DNA of 64,000 nt from Bradyrhizobium betae (GTDB taxonomy: Bacteria; Pseudomonadota; Alphaproteobacteria; Rhizobiales; Xanthobacteraceae). The stretch covers positions 248,001 to 312,000 of the forward strand of contig NZ_MZXW01000013.1 in the NCBI RefSeq assembly GCF_004123905.1, written 5' to 3'. The position numbers were made by a program, and so were the translations under genes. Of this stretch, positions 20,237 to 31,744 are shown one piece after another. The notes under the pieces were generated by a model. That model saw only the letters and a program-made list of their open reading frames with translations. It had not been told where the DNA came from and ran no database searches. Numbering within the stretch: the stretch's first letter is position 1; each line of letters opens with the position of its first letter.

Positions 20237-21210
20237 GAGCCGTGTTGTGCAATTCGTTTACCGGACCAGAAGATTTACGCCTCGGTGAGATCGTCGAGCC
20301 GAAGCCGGCGGGCGACGAGATTCTGATCGATGTCCATGCGGCGTCCGTGAGCTTCATGGACCAGTTGCTGGTCTCGGGCCTCTACCAGATGCGGCCGCCG
20401 ACGCCCTTCGTGCCCGGTACCGAAGCATCGGGCGTCGTCGTCGCCGTTGGCAACAAGGTCACCAGATTCGCTCCCGGCGATCGCGTGGCGTGCAGCGCCT
20501 GGACCGGCGGCTACGCCGAACGGATGACAGCGAAGGAATCGAAGTGCGTGCGGCTTCCTGAGGGCGTCGCGTTCGAAGCGGCGGCAACGGTGCTGCACAA
20601 TTACGGCACGGCCTATTATGCGCTGGTCGAGCGGGCACGGGCGCAACGCGGCGAAACGCTGTTCGTCACGGGCGCCGCTGGTGGTGTCGGCCTCGCCGCG
20701 GTCGATCTTGGCCGCCATCTCGGCCTGCACGTCGTCGCTGGCGTCGGCTCCGACGACAAGGCTGCCCTGGTGCGCGATTACGGCGCCCGCGAGGTCATCA
20801 ACTATCGGAGCGAGGACCTGCGCGACCGCATCAAGTCGATCACCGGCGGTGACGGCATCGATGTCGGTTTCGACAATGTCGGCGGCGCGATCTTCGAGCA
20901 CATGGCACGTCTGATGAAGTGGGCCGGACGGCTGATGCCTATCGGCTTTACCGGCGGTGAGATTCCGTCAATCCCGATGAACCTGCCGCTGTTGAAGAAC
21001 TATTCCATCCTCGGGGTCTTTGCCGGCGCCTGGGCGGAGAAATTTTCCGCGGAGGCCGCCAGCATGAACGATACGCTGGTGCAATTGCTGGCCGAAGGAA
21101 AAATCCGGCCGCATATCGACCGCGTCCTCCCTTTGGAGGAGGTCGGGGACGCCATGCGCGCGCTGGCCAACCGGACGGTTCAGGGACGAATTGTGCTCAA
21201 GATCAGGTAA
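20233..21210 (+). CDS. Zinc-independent medium-chain NADPH:quinone oxidoreductase
   Basis: 325 residues of the MDR superfamily, quinone-reductase branch: a GroES-like N-domain (FVPGTEASGVVVAVG) and a Rossmann domain with LFVTGAAGGVGLAAVDLG, which binds NADPH. The zinc-ligand Cys residues of alcohol dehydrogenases are absent. Translationally coupled to the methyltransferase gene (4-base overlap) and followed 27 bases later by the hotdog-like gene, so the three form an operon. The substrate is unknown. Confidence 0.88.
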   Translation: MRAVLCNSFTGPEDLRLGEIVEPKPAGDEILIDVHAASVSFMDQLLVSGLYQMRPPTPFVPGTEASGVVVAVGNKVTRFAPGDRVACSAWTGGYAERMTAKESKCVRLPEGVAFEAAATVLHNYGTAYYALVERARAQRGETLFVTGAAGGVGLAAVDLGRHLGLHVVAGVGSDDKAALVRDYGAREVINYRSEDLRDRIKSITGGDGIDVGFDNVGGAIFEHMARLMKWAGRLMPIGFTGGEIPSIPMNLPLLKNYSILGVFAGAWAEKFSAEAASMNDTLVQLLAEGKIRPHIDRVLPLEEVGDAMRALANRTVQGRIVLKIR

Positions 21211-21237
21211 GGTGCGTCAACGACGAAGAAAGAACCG

Positions 21238-21990
21238 ATGACACAGATCATCATCGACAAGCGCTATTGCGGTCCCCCGAACTCCGGCAACGGCGGTTAC
21301 GTCTGCGGCCGGCTCGCCCGTCACATTCCCGGGGCTGCGGAGGTGACACTGCGCGCGCCGCCTCCGCTGGACACGCCGCTCGATACGATCGCGGCGGACA
21401 GCGGCACATGGGAGCTTCGCGATGGCGCCAAGGTCGTCGCGACGGGGCGAGCGGCAAGCGTCGAACTTGCGCGCGTGGAGACAGCGAGCTTCGAGGAGGC
21501 CTGCGCCGCCGAATTACTGACGCCGGTGAAGCCGAACGAGCATCCCCTGCCGACCTGTTTCGTGTGCGGTCCCGCGCGGGCGAAAGGCGACGGCCTGCGC
21601 ATTTTCGCCGGACCGCTCGGCCGTCATTCGCAGAACGCCGTTCTCGCGGCGAGCTGGACGCCGGATTCGAATCTCGCCGCCGAGGACGGCCTGGTCGCCC
21701 CCGAATTTCTCTGGTCGGCGCTCGATTGTCCCACCGGCTATGCCTGCAACTACAATCAAGAGAGCGATGGCTTCGATCAGGCGCCGCTCCTGCTCGGCCG
21801 CATGTCAGCCCGGATCGAGTCCCGCCCGCGCCCCGGCGACCGCTGCATCATCACGGCGTGGCCCACCGGCCGCGACGGCCGCAAGCGCACTGCGGAGGCC
21901 GCGCTGCAGGATGAAGCCGGGAAGTTGCTGGCGGTCGCGAAGACGACATGGATTGCAGTCGACCGCGACGTGCAGCTTGGGCGCGGATGA
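21238..21990 (+). CDS. Hotdog-like (thioesterase-superfamily) protein of unknown function
   Basis: 250 residues. The N-terminal SGNGGYVCGRLARHI and the mid-protein LPTCFVCGPARAKGDGLRIFAG are recurring motifs of a double-hotdog-like family whose function I do not know. It follows the quinone reductase in the same operon. The last eight codons (RDVQLGRG and stop) coincide with the left flank of palindromic repeat B, which recurs almost identically at 23861, so the C-terminus has been shaped by repeat insertion. Confidence 0.7.
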   Translation: MTQIIIDKRYCGPPNSGNGGYVCGRLARHIPGAAEVTLRAPPPLDTPLDTIAADSGTWELRDGAKVVATGRAASVELARVETASFEEACAAELLTPVKPNEHPLPTCFVCGPARAKGDGLRIFAGPLGRHSQNAVLAASWTPDSNLAAEDGLVAPEFLWSALDCPTGYACNYNQESDGFDQAPLLLGRMSARIESRPRPGDRCIITAWPTGRDGRKRTAEAALQDEAGKLLAVAKTTWIAVDRDVQLGRG

Positions 21991-22090
21991 AGGTCAGGTA
22001 TGGTGGGCAAAGGCGCATAGCGCCGTGCCCACCACTTCAGCTTAGTTGATAGAAATGGTGGGCACGCTTTGCTTTGCCCGCCCGACGAGA
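21964..22090. repeat. GTGGGCAAAG-type double palindrome, copy B with extended left flank
   Basis: The same palindrome as copy A (TGGTGGGCAAAG...CTTTGCCCGCC). In addition it has a left flank CGCGACGTGCAGCTTGGGCG that matches copy C at about 30 of 32 positions. The flank covers the last codons of the preceding gene, and the palindrome sits between that gene and the convergent TPR gene. Confidence 0.85.
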
Positions 22091-22106
22091 CCGTCCCCAA
22101 TCGCAA

Positions 22107-23789
22107 TCAGCGGCTCGCTCGAAACGCGGCAAGTTCGACGTCGGCGGCCGGTTTCTCGATAAAGGTCTTCGGGCAATCGGCTGCCGCCTGCTCGAACAGC
22201 TTCAACGCCTCTTCCCTGGAGCCGCCCTGTAGTGCGCGCTCGGCGATATAGAAATTGGCCTCGCAGACCTGCCCCTTTCTCTTCACCGGGTCGAGGTCTT
22301 CGGCAGCGCTGAGCACCTGCTCCGGAGTCATCGTGCCAAGAAAGAGATTGACGATCGGCGCCGGCCATTTCGTCGCGTCGAGCTGCTTTGCAGCCTCGTT
22401 CAATCGGCTCGGTTGGTCACTGCGCTTTCCAACAATCTCGCGCCATAAGACCGGATAGGCGCCTTTTGGATCAAGCTGGATCGCCTGATCCAGATCGGTC
22501 AACGATTTGTCGAATGAAGCTTGCTGCCAATAAACCCGCGCACGATGAAAGTAGGCGCGGGCATCCTTGGGATCGAGTTGCACGAGTTGATCGTAGTCCG
22601 CAAGCGAGCGGCCGAAGTCCCCCTTTGCCTTGTACGCGTTAGCGCGGAGCCCGAGAGCATCCTTGTCTTTGGGATTAAGACGGATCGCCTCATCATAGTC
22701 TGCGACAGCGCGGTCAAGCTCCCCTTTCGCGTGGTAGGCCGCTCCCCGAGCGCGAAGCACAGGGCCATCCCCTGAAGCGAGTACAATTGATTCACCAGCG
22801 ACGGACGCGGAAATGGTGTCACCATCCTGACCTTGAATCTGAGCCTGCCGATCGCCGGGGTTTCCTTGACCCTGATGTGCCAGCTGAAGCACTTGGTTGT
22901 AGTCGGCAATGGCGCGATTATAATCGCCTTTTCGAGCATAGGCGACACCGCGGCAGCCGTAGGCAGATCGGCTTTGTGGGTTCAGCTCGATGATCCGGTC
23001 ATAGTCTGCGATAGCGCGGTCGAGTTCGCCCAGCTGAGAAAAGGATTCGGCTCGGAAGTAGTAGAAATTCTCGTTCTTTGGCCTGATCTGCATTGTTTGA
23101 TCGAGCTCGGCCAATGCACGCTCTCTGTTACCCTTAGCGAAGTAAACTCGTCCGCGACACAACTGGCCACCGCCGGTTTGGGGGCTGATCTCAACCGCCC
23201 GATCACAGTCGACCATGGCCCGGTCCGGATCTCCCTTGCGGACGTAAGTGAGGCCTCGTTCGACATACGCGATGACATTCTCCGGATGGATCAGGAGAAC
23301 CTGATCATAGTCGGCGATGGCCCGGACGAAGTCGCGTCTCGCCGAATAGACGTGAGCACGTCCTACATATGCATAGGTACTCTTCGGATCGAGCTCGATC
23401 ACCTTGGCGTAATCTAGCAGCGCGGTTTCGGGCTCTTGCTTTTGGAGGAACGCAGACGCCCTCGCGATACGGGCGTTCAGATTGCCCGGATCGCGCTCGA
23501 TGATCTGGTTGTAGTCCGCGACCGCTAGGCCGACCTCGCCCTTCTGGCGGTAGAACATGGCGCGGCGGAAGCGCGCCATGATCGCACCTTGCTGCATGCC
23601 CGTTGCCGCCTGGATAATAGCGGTGCAACCCGCGATGCGATCATCAACGCTGAAATTTCCGACCGCATTGCACTTCGCGGTCAAAGGCATTTCCGCGCGC
23701 GCAGCCGATACTTCGAGCAAGTTCGTCAGCGCCAACGCACTCACGCCTGCTGCCGCACAGACAAGTGTGCGGCCCGTGATTCCAAACAT
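22107..23789 (-). CDS. Exported tetratricopeptide-repeat protein
   Basis: 560 residues with a signal peptide (about 1-32, ending SAARA) and at least ten TPR units, each with the pattern A/G-x-A-Y-x-x-K/R-G-D-x-x-R-A-I-A-D-Y-x-x-x-I-x-L-D-P. A low-complexity insert (about 322-352, QGQGNPGDRQAQIQGQDG) interrupts the array, and the C-terminal 110 residues are not TPR. TPR arrays mediate protein-protein contacts, probably in the periplasm; the partner is not evident. Monocistronic between repeats B and C. Confidence 0.85.
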   Translation of the reverse strand: MFGITGRTLVCAAAGVSALALTNLLEVSAARAEMPLTAKCNAVGNFSVDDRIAGCTAIIQAATGMQQGAIMARFRRAMFYRQKGEVGLAVADYNQIIERDPGNLNARIARASAFLQKQEPETALLDYAKVIELDPKSTYAYVGRAHVYSARRDFVRAIADYDQVLLIHPENVIAYVERGLTYVRKGDPDRAMVDCDRAVEISPQTGGGQLCRGRVYFAKGNRERALAELDQTMQIRPKNENFYYFRAESFSQLGELDRAIADYDRIIELNPQSRSAYGCRGVAYARKGDYNRAIADYNQVLQLAHQGQGNPGDRQAQIQGQDGDTISASVAGESIVLASGDGPVLRARGAAYHAKGELDRAVADYDEAIRLNPKDKDALGLRANAYKAKGDFGRSLADYDQLVQLDPKDARAYFHRARVYWQQASFDKSLTDLDQAIQLDPKGAYPVLWREIVGKRSDQPSRLNEAAKQLDATKWPAPIVNLFLGTMTPEQVLSAAEDLDPVKRKGQVCEANFYIAERALQGGSREEALKLFEQAAADCPKTFIEKPAADVELAAFRASR

Positions 23790-23860
23790 GCAGTCCCCAA
23801 CTCAATTCCTGGGAACTGTCATAGCAACCGATTGCGCTCCCGCACAGCCCTCGGTTGCGG

Positions 23861-23989
23861 CGCGACGTGCAGCTCGGGCGCGGATGACGGTCTCGTAGGG
23901 GCGGCAAAGGCGCGCAGCGCCGTGCCCCCCTGTCTCGGCCTCTTCGATCGAGATGGTGGGCACGCTTCGCTTTGCCCATCCTACGAGAC
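23861..23989. repeat. GTGGGCAAAG-type double palindrome, copy C
   Basis: Extended unit with the same left flank as copy B (CGCGACGTGCAGCTCGGGCG) and the palindrome GTAGGGGCGGCAAAG...CTTTGCCCATCCTAC. It begins 71 bases upstream of the TPR start codon and ends 16 bases downstream of the TrmJ stop. It is probably the transcript end of the TrmJ gene. Confidence 0.85.
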
Positions 23990-24005
23990 CTTTGCCTGAC
24001 GAGAC

Positions 24006-25205
24006 CTACGCGCCCTGCTCGATCATCGCTGCAAGCCGCACCAGCTCCGCCTCGATATCCCGCTCCACATCCGCCGCGCGAATGTCGAGCACCCGATAAT
24101 CCCGCGCTTCCAGCCAGGCCCTCCGCGACGCCCGATCAGCAGCGATGGTCTCGCCCTCACCCGGGTTGACCAGCTCGATCGCGATCCGGTGCGGGAACGA
24201 GACAAAGTCGGGGATATGGCGGCCGACCGGGGTCTGGCGCTTGAACCCTCCTGCGAAACGGCGATCACGCGTGAGGGCTTGCCAGAGCAGGCGCTCGGCA
24301 TCGGTCGGGTTGCGTCGGAGCAGGCGGGCGAGGCCGCGCACGGTCGAGCCACTGTCGGGCGCTCCACCTCCCTGTCCGTGCTCGGCCAGCAGCGCGCGCA
24401 GGCGCGTGGCCTGCTCGCCATCGAGCACGCCGCCCTTGGCCGGGCCCTTGCGCCCTTCCGCGATCGCCATCACCACGCCGTGCAGCGTGTGCATGTCCTG
24501 CTTGGTCGGCTCCATCCGGCTAAAGATGTTGCGCAAATTGACCAGCATGGTGTCGCGCTTCTCGGCCGGGCGCAAGAATTCGACCCGGTCGAGCTCGCGG
24601 ATGAGGTTGTCGAAGAAGGCCTGCATCTGGTGCTGCGAGGCGCGCTCGGAACGCTCCGGCATCGCGTGCGGCAGCTCGCCCGAGGTCGCCCGCTTGAACC
24701 ATTCGTAGCCGACCAGCAGCACGGCCTGGGCGAGGTTGAGCGAGGCAAAGCCCGGATTGACCGGGAAGGTGATGATGCGGTTGGAAAGCCCGACCTCCTC
24801 GTTGGTCAGGCCCCAGCGCTCGCGGCCGAACAGGATGCCGGCCTTGCCGCCGGTCGCGACATGCCCAGCGATCTCGCTGGCTGCGGCCTCAGGCCCGACC
24901 ACCGGCTTGGCCTGATCATGGGGACGAGCCGTGGTCGCAAACAGCAGGTCGAGATCGGCGACGGCCTCACCGACCGTGCCGAACAATTCGACCTTTTCCA
25001 GAATGTGGTCGGCGCCGGCGGCGGCCCGCTGTGCCGCGATGTTGGGCCAGCCGTCGCGGGGATTGACGATGCGCAAGGCGCCGAGCGCAAAATTGCCCAT
25101 GGCGCGTGCGGCCATGCCGATGTTCTCGCCAAGCTGCGGCTCGACCAGGATCACGATGGGACCGTCGAGGGAAAGGCCCGCTTTGCTCTTGTCAGTCCCC
25201 GACAT
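24006..25205 (-). CDS. trmJ: TrmJ/SpoU-type tRNA methyltransferase fused to a DUF559 (VSR-like) domain
   Basis: 399 residues. Residues about 15-265 are a SPOUT methyltransferase like TrmJ, which 2'-O-methylates position 32 of tRNA (ILVEPQLGENIGMAARAMGNF; ILFGRERWGLTNEEV; FPVNPGFASLNLAQAVLLVGYEW). Residues about 290-395 form a DUF559 domain (LARLLRRNPTDAERLLWQAL, PVGRHIPDFVSF). The usual DUF559 segment IELDG-x-H reads IELVNPGEGE, so one acidic residue expected for nuclease activity is missing. It is divergent from icd. Confidence 0.88.
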   Translation of the reverse strand: MSGTDKSKAGLSLDGPIVILVEPQLGENIGMAARAMGNFALGALRIVNPRDGWPNIAAQRAAAGADHILEKVELFGTVGEAVADLDLLFATTARPHDQAKPVVGPEAAASEIAGHVATGGKAGILFGRERWGLTNEEVGLSNRIITFPVNPGFASLNLAQAVLLVGYEWFKRATSGELPHAMPERSERASQHQMQAFFDNLIRELDRVEFLRPAEKRDTMLVNLRNIFSRMEPTKQDMHTLHGVVMAIAEGRKGPAKGGVLDGEQATRLRALLAEHGQGGGAPDSGSTVRGLARLLRRNPTDAERLLWQALTRDRRFAGGFKRQTPVGRHIPDFVSFPHRIAIELVNPGEGETIAADRASRRAWLEARDYRVLDIRAADVERDIEAELVRLAAMIEQGA

Positions 25206-25541
25206 CTGGTTTCGCTTTCACTCTGGTTCTCAAGGCCTTGCAGAGGCCGTCTCAGGAATTGATTCAAGCCGGCCGCCAGCCGGCTCGCCCCGTCTGCCTG
25301 TCGTTTGCCTGTCCTGACGAAATTCTCAAGGGAAATAACGGGTTGGATTCGGTTTTTGAATCTCGCCTGAAACTTCACCCCACCCCTGCGGCCAGGCGCC
25401 AGCCCGCCCCCCATCTGTGGAAGCTGGATGAGCTAAAAGTGCATAATCACTTGGCTTTCGCCCGCCGCGGTCAGGTGCTATGACGCCGCTTATATTCCCG
25501 TTTGCGCCCCCGGGCGCCGTTCCCAAGAGGCTTCTCCGATC
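25206..25541. other. Intergenic region trmJ / icd
   Basis: 336 bases between divergent starts, holding both promoters. A short hairpin GCCGGC-CGCCA-GCCGGC lies near 25268-25284, and TATATT near 25491 sits 50 bases before icd. No operator or RNA gene was recognised. Confidence 0.4.
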
Positions 25542-26756
25542 ATGGCAAAAATCAAGGTGTCCCAACCCGTCGTCGAACTCGATGGCGACGAGATGACCCG
25601 GATCATCTGGCAGTACATCAAGGACAAGCTGATCAACCCCTACCTCGATGTCGAGCTGCTCTATTTCGACCTGGGCATGGAATACCGCGACGAGACCAAC
25701 GATCAGGTCACGATCGATGCCGCCGAAGCCATCAAGAAGGTCGGCGTGGGCGTCAAGTGCGCCACCATCACCCCGGACGAGGCCCGGGTGAAGGAGTTCA
25801 ACCTCAAGCAGATGTGGAAGTCGCCGAACGGCACCATCCGCAACATCCTCGGCGGCGTGATCTTCCGCGAGCCGATCATCTGCAAAAACGTGCCGCGTCT
25901 GGTTCCCGGCTGGACCAAGCCGATCATCATCGGCCGCCACGCCTATGGCGACCAGTACCGCGCCACCGACATCAAGTTCCCGGGCAAGGGCACGCTGACG
26001 ATGAAGTTCGTCGGCGAGGACGGCACCGTGATCGAGAAGGAAGTGTTCAAGACCCCGGGCGCCGGCGTCGCCATGCAGATGTACAATCTCGACGATTCCA
26101 TCATCGACTTCGCCCGCGCCTCGCTGAACTACGGCCTGCTGCGCAATTATCCGGTCTATCTCTCGACCAAGAACACGATCATGAAGGTCTATGACGGCCG
26201 CTTCAAGGACATCTTCCAGGACGTCTACGAGCGCGAGTTCAAGAAGGAATTCGACGCCAAGGGCCTGACCTACGAGCACCGCCTGATCGACGACATGGTG
26301 GCCTCGGCGCTGAAATGGTCCGGCGGCTATGTCTGGGCCTGCAAGAACTACGACGGCGACGTGCAGTCCGACACCGTCGCGCAGGGCTACGGCTCGCTCG
26401 GCCTGATGACCTCGGTGCTGCTCACCCCCGACGGCAAGACCGTCGAGGCCGAGGCCGCCCACGGCACCGTGACCCGCCACTACCGCGAGCACCAGAAGGG
26501 CAAGGAGACCTCGACCAACTCGATCGCGTCGATCTTCGCCTGGACCCGTGGCCTCGCCCACCGCGCCAAGCTCGACAACAATGCCGAGCTCGCCAAGTTC
26601 GCGAGCACCCTGGAGAAAGTCTGCGTCGACACCGTCGAGGAAGGCTACATGACCAAGGACCTCGCGCTCCTGGTCGGTGCCGACCAGCGCTGGCTCTCGA
26701 CTACCGGCTTCCTCGACAAGGTCTCGGAGAATCTCACGAAAGCGTTGGCGGCGTAA
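25542..26756 (+). CDS. icd: NADP-dependent isocitrate dehydrogenase
   Basis: 404 residues of the dimeric, eukaryote-like subfamily common in rhizobia ([49 protein letters not shown]). It oxidises isocitrate to 2-oxoglutarate in the TCA cycle and makes NADPH. The substrate-binding SPNGTIRN loop and the NADP-binding [13 protein letters not shown] are intact. Monocistronic: a strong hairpin terminator follows at 26798. Confidence 0.96.
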   Translation: MAKIKVSQPVVELDGDEMTRIIWQYIKDKLINPYLDVELLYFDLGMEYRDETNDQVTIDAAEAIKKVGVGVKCATITPDEARVKEFNLKQMWKSPNGTIRNILGGVIFREPIICKNVPRLVPGWTKPIIIGRHAYGDQYRATDIKFPGKGTLTMKFVGEDGTVIEKEVFKTPGAGVAMQMYNLDDSIIDFARASLNYGLLRNYPVYLSTKNTIMKVYDGRFKDIFQDVYEREFKKEFDAKGLTYEHRLIDDMVASALKWSGGYVWACKNYDGDVQSDTVAQGYGSLGLMTSVLLTPDGKTVEAEAAHGTVTRHYREHQKGKETSTNSIASIFAWTRGLAHRAKLDNNAELAKFASTLEKVCVDTVEEGYMTKDLALLVGADQRWLSTTGFLDKVSENLTKALAA

Positions 26757-26797
26757 GCCTGCGCATTATTTTGGCCTGACCGGGGTTAGACATCATT

Positions 26798-26830
26798 ATG
26801 GGCCGCGCGCAGGCGCGGCCCATTCATTTT
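26798..26830 (+). terminator. Rho-independent terminator of icd
   Basis: The stem GGGCCGCGC/GCGCGGCCC extends by two more pairs around a GCAG loop and is followed by ATTCATTTT. It starts 42 bases after the icd stop. Confidence 0.85.
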
Positions 26831-26854
26831 GATGCCACTGTGCGGAGCCCCTCC

Positions 26855-27361
26855 ATGTCCATCATCAAGTTCGCCGTCCCCTCCCTGCTGCTGCTCGCGG
26901 CCATGGCCGGACCCGCCTCGGCCGCAGAGACGCTGCCCGAGGCCATCGCCGCACCCGGCGAGAGCCTCGTGCTCAGCGTCCACGCCGAGGGCGCGCAGGT
27001 TTATGAATGCAAGGCCGGCACCGACGGCAAGCTCGCCTGGGCCTTCCGCGAACCGATCGCGACGCTCTTGTCCGAAGGCAAGACCGTCGGCCGCCACTAT
27101 GCCGGCCCGAACTGGGAGCTCGCCGACAGCAGCGCCGTGGTCGGCAAGGCCATCGGCAACGCGCCGGGCGCAACGCCCGCCGATATCGCCTGGCTCAAGC
27201 TGGAGGTCGCCTCCCGCCGCGGCAGCGGCGTGCTGACGCCTGTCACCACGGTCCAGCGCATCAACACCCATGGCGGCAAGCTCGAGGGTTCTTGCGACAA
27301 GGCCGGCGAATTCAAGAGCGCGCCCTACTCGGCAGAGTATGTTTTCCTGAAGAAGGGCTGA
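26855..27361 (+). CDS. Exported DUF3455-family protein
   Basis: 168 residues with a signal peptide (about 1-23, LLLLAAMAGPASAAE). The mature part contains GAQVYECKAGTDGKLAWAFREPIATL and GRHYAGPNWELADSSAV, the two conserved blocks of DUF3455; these proteins have no established function. The start at 26855 was chosen because it gives a clean signal peptide; the upstream part of the frame overlaps the icd terminator. Converges with the K+ channel gene four bases away. Confidence 0.75.
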   Translation: MSIIKFAVPSLLLLAAMAGPASAAETLPEAIAAPGESLVLSVHAEGAQVYECKAGTDGKLAWAFREPIATLLSEGKTVGRHYAGPNWELADSSAVVGKAIGNAPGATPADIAWLKLEVASRRGSGVLTPVTTVQRINTHGGKLEGSCDKAGEFKSAPYSAEYVFLKKG

Positions 27362-27365
27362 TCGC

Positions 27366-28592
27366 TCAGCGGTCGGTGCCTTCGCGCTCGGCCTGCGCCA
27401 GCTCAGCGGCCGCGAGATCGCCGGTCTCCTCCAGCCGCGCCTTCGCGGTCTCGTGGACATGGGCGGCGAGCGTCGGCATGCGCGCGATCAAGGCGTGAAA
27501 ATCCTGGGCGTCGAGCAGCAGGAGCCGGGTCTTGCGCATCGCCGTCACCGTGCCGCTGCGTTTTGTCTTGTGCAGCAGCGCGATCTCGCCGAAAAAAGTG
27601 CCGTCGGTGAGCCGCACCTGCTGGCTCGGCAGCGCGATCTCGACCTCGCCGGCGGTGATGAAATACATCGACGAGGCCGCATCGCCCCGCCGCACCAAGA
27701 TCTCGCCCTGCTCGATCGTTCGCGCGCGCAAGAGCCGCATGATGTCGGCAATCTCCGCGGCCGCGAGATGCGAGAACAGCGGCACCCGCGCCAGCATGCC
27801 CCAGGTCACCACGAAGTCGCGCCGCCTCACCTCTTCCGCGAACCCTGTGGAGATGATCGCGACCGGCAGCGCGATCATGGCGAAGCCCGAGATGATCGCG
27901 AACACCGAGATGAATTTTCCGAGCGCCGTCACCGGCACCACGTCGCCATAGCCGACGGTGCCGAGCGTCACGATCGCCCACCACATCGCATCCGGAATGG
28001 TGCCGAGCTTGCTCGGCTGCACGTCGCGCTCGATCGCGTAGAGCAACGAGGCAAATGTCAGCACCACACCGAACAGGATGACGATGCAGCCGATCAGCGC
28101 CCGCCGCTCGGCATGCACGGCCGCCAGCAGCGAGCGCATCGCCGGTGAATAACGAATGAGCTTGAAGAACGGCAGCACGCCGAGCGCTGCCAGCGTCGCG
28201 TGCCGCCCCGTGGCGAGCACGATTGCCGCGGGCAGGAACGCCAGGAGGTCGATGATCCCAAGCGCGGAGAAGGCATAGCCGAGCCGGTCGGCGAGCGCCG
28301 TGCCTTTTCGCGGCGTGTGGCCGGCGACCGTCCAGAGACGCGCCGCATATTCGAGCGCGAACACGATCACGGACAGGATGGTGATGCCTGAGAACAGCGC
28401 GCCGAACTGCGCGTCCAGCTCCGGCACCGAGGCCAAAATCATCGCGGCGACGTTGAGCACGATGACGCCAATGATCAGCTGGATGAAGCGCGATCCGGCC
28501 GAATAGGCCAAGGGATCGTGCTCCAGCAATTCGTAGAGGCGATCCCTCAGATCGGGATCGGCTGAGCCATGCCCTCGCGGAACGAGGCCCAC
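27366..28592 (-). CDS. Six-TM cyclic-nucleotide-gated potassium channel (MlotiK1-like)
   Basis: 408 residues: six membrane helices (S1 about 36-55 to S6 about 225-250), selectivity filter TVGYGD (212-217), and a C-terminal cyclic-nucleotide-binding domain with FGEIALL (334-340) and Arg345, which would hold the cAMP phosphate. S4 has few arginines, so voltage gating is unlikely, as in the Mesorhizobium MlotiK1 channel. It starts six bases after the alaS stop side (alaS ends at 28599), so it may be read through from alaS. Confidence 0.9.
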   Translation of the reverse strand: MGLVPRGHGSADPDLRDRLYELLEHDPLAYSAGSRFIQLIIGVIVLNVAAMILASVPELDAQFGALFSGITILSVIVFALEYAARLWTVAGHTPRKGTALADRLGYAFSALGIIDLLAFLPAAIVLATGRHATLAALGVLPFFKLIRYSPAMRSLLAAVHAERRALIGCIVILFGVVLTFASLLYAIERDVQPSKLGTIPDAMWWAIVTLGTVGYGDVVPVTALGKFISVFAIISGFAMIALPVAIISTGFAEEVRRRDFVVTWGMLARVPLFSHLAAAEIADIMRLLRARTIEQGEILVRRGDAASSMYFITAGEVEIALPSQQVRLTDGTFFGEIALLHKTKRSGTVTAMRKTRLLLLDAQDFHALIARMPTLAAHVHETAKARLEETGDLAAAELAQAEREGTDR

Positions 28593-28598
28593 GGCCGT

Positions 28599-31277
<2,679 letters not shown>

Positions 31278-31520
31278 GTTCATCCAATCGGGTGTGCTTG
31301 GACCCGCTTCCCAGCCATCCAAACCTGACATTTGGGCTGATATCTGCGGGCCACAGCGCTTTTAGACAAGGCCAGCTTCGCTGTCCAGAAACTGTGCAGA
31401 CGGATCAGTGGGTTGCCGCAGGCGCGCAATCCCGTTGCAATCCCTTTGGAAAGCCACAAAGGCCGCGTTGACAGGCTTGGCCGGCCTGTGGTCTGTACCC
31501 ATCTGTATCGTACGGCCACG

Positions 31521-31697
31521 TCGGGAGAGACCGGCAACTGGTAGCCGGCGCCGAAGGAGCAACCGCCCCGGAAACTCTCAGGCAAAAGGACCGCGTGGCT
31601 TTGACAGCATCTGGAAAGAGGCGCCGACGGGCTTAGGCCCGGACTGCGTCCGCCGACGGGATAATACTCTCAGGCACAGCGACAGATGGGGCTTCGA
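31521..31697 (+). promoter_or_regulatory. Tandem glycine riboswitch upstream of gcvTHP
   Basis: Two aptamers in series. The first (about 31521-31600) has GGAGAGACC, GCCGAAGGAGCAA and AACTCTCAGGCAAAAGGACC. The second (about 31611-31697) has GGAAAGAGGCGCCGACGGG, CGCCGACGGGATAA and ACTCTCAGGCACAGCGACAG. These are the conserved gcvT-motif cores. The segment GGGAATCGTTCCC at about 31709 could be part of the expression platform before the gcvT start at 31745. Glycine binding would turn on the cleavage operon. A TTGACA at 31468 may be the -35 box. Confidence 0.95.
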
Positions 31698-31744
31698 CTG
31701 GTGTCCACGGGAATCGTTCCCGGGGAACCGCCGAGGGCCCCGTA

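Noticed and set aside
22107..23789. Regularly spaced repeats suggesting a CRISPR-like array
   Set aside because: The period is about 102 bases and the reading frame gives TPR units; the repeats are protein repeats with diverged DNA.
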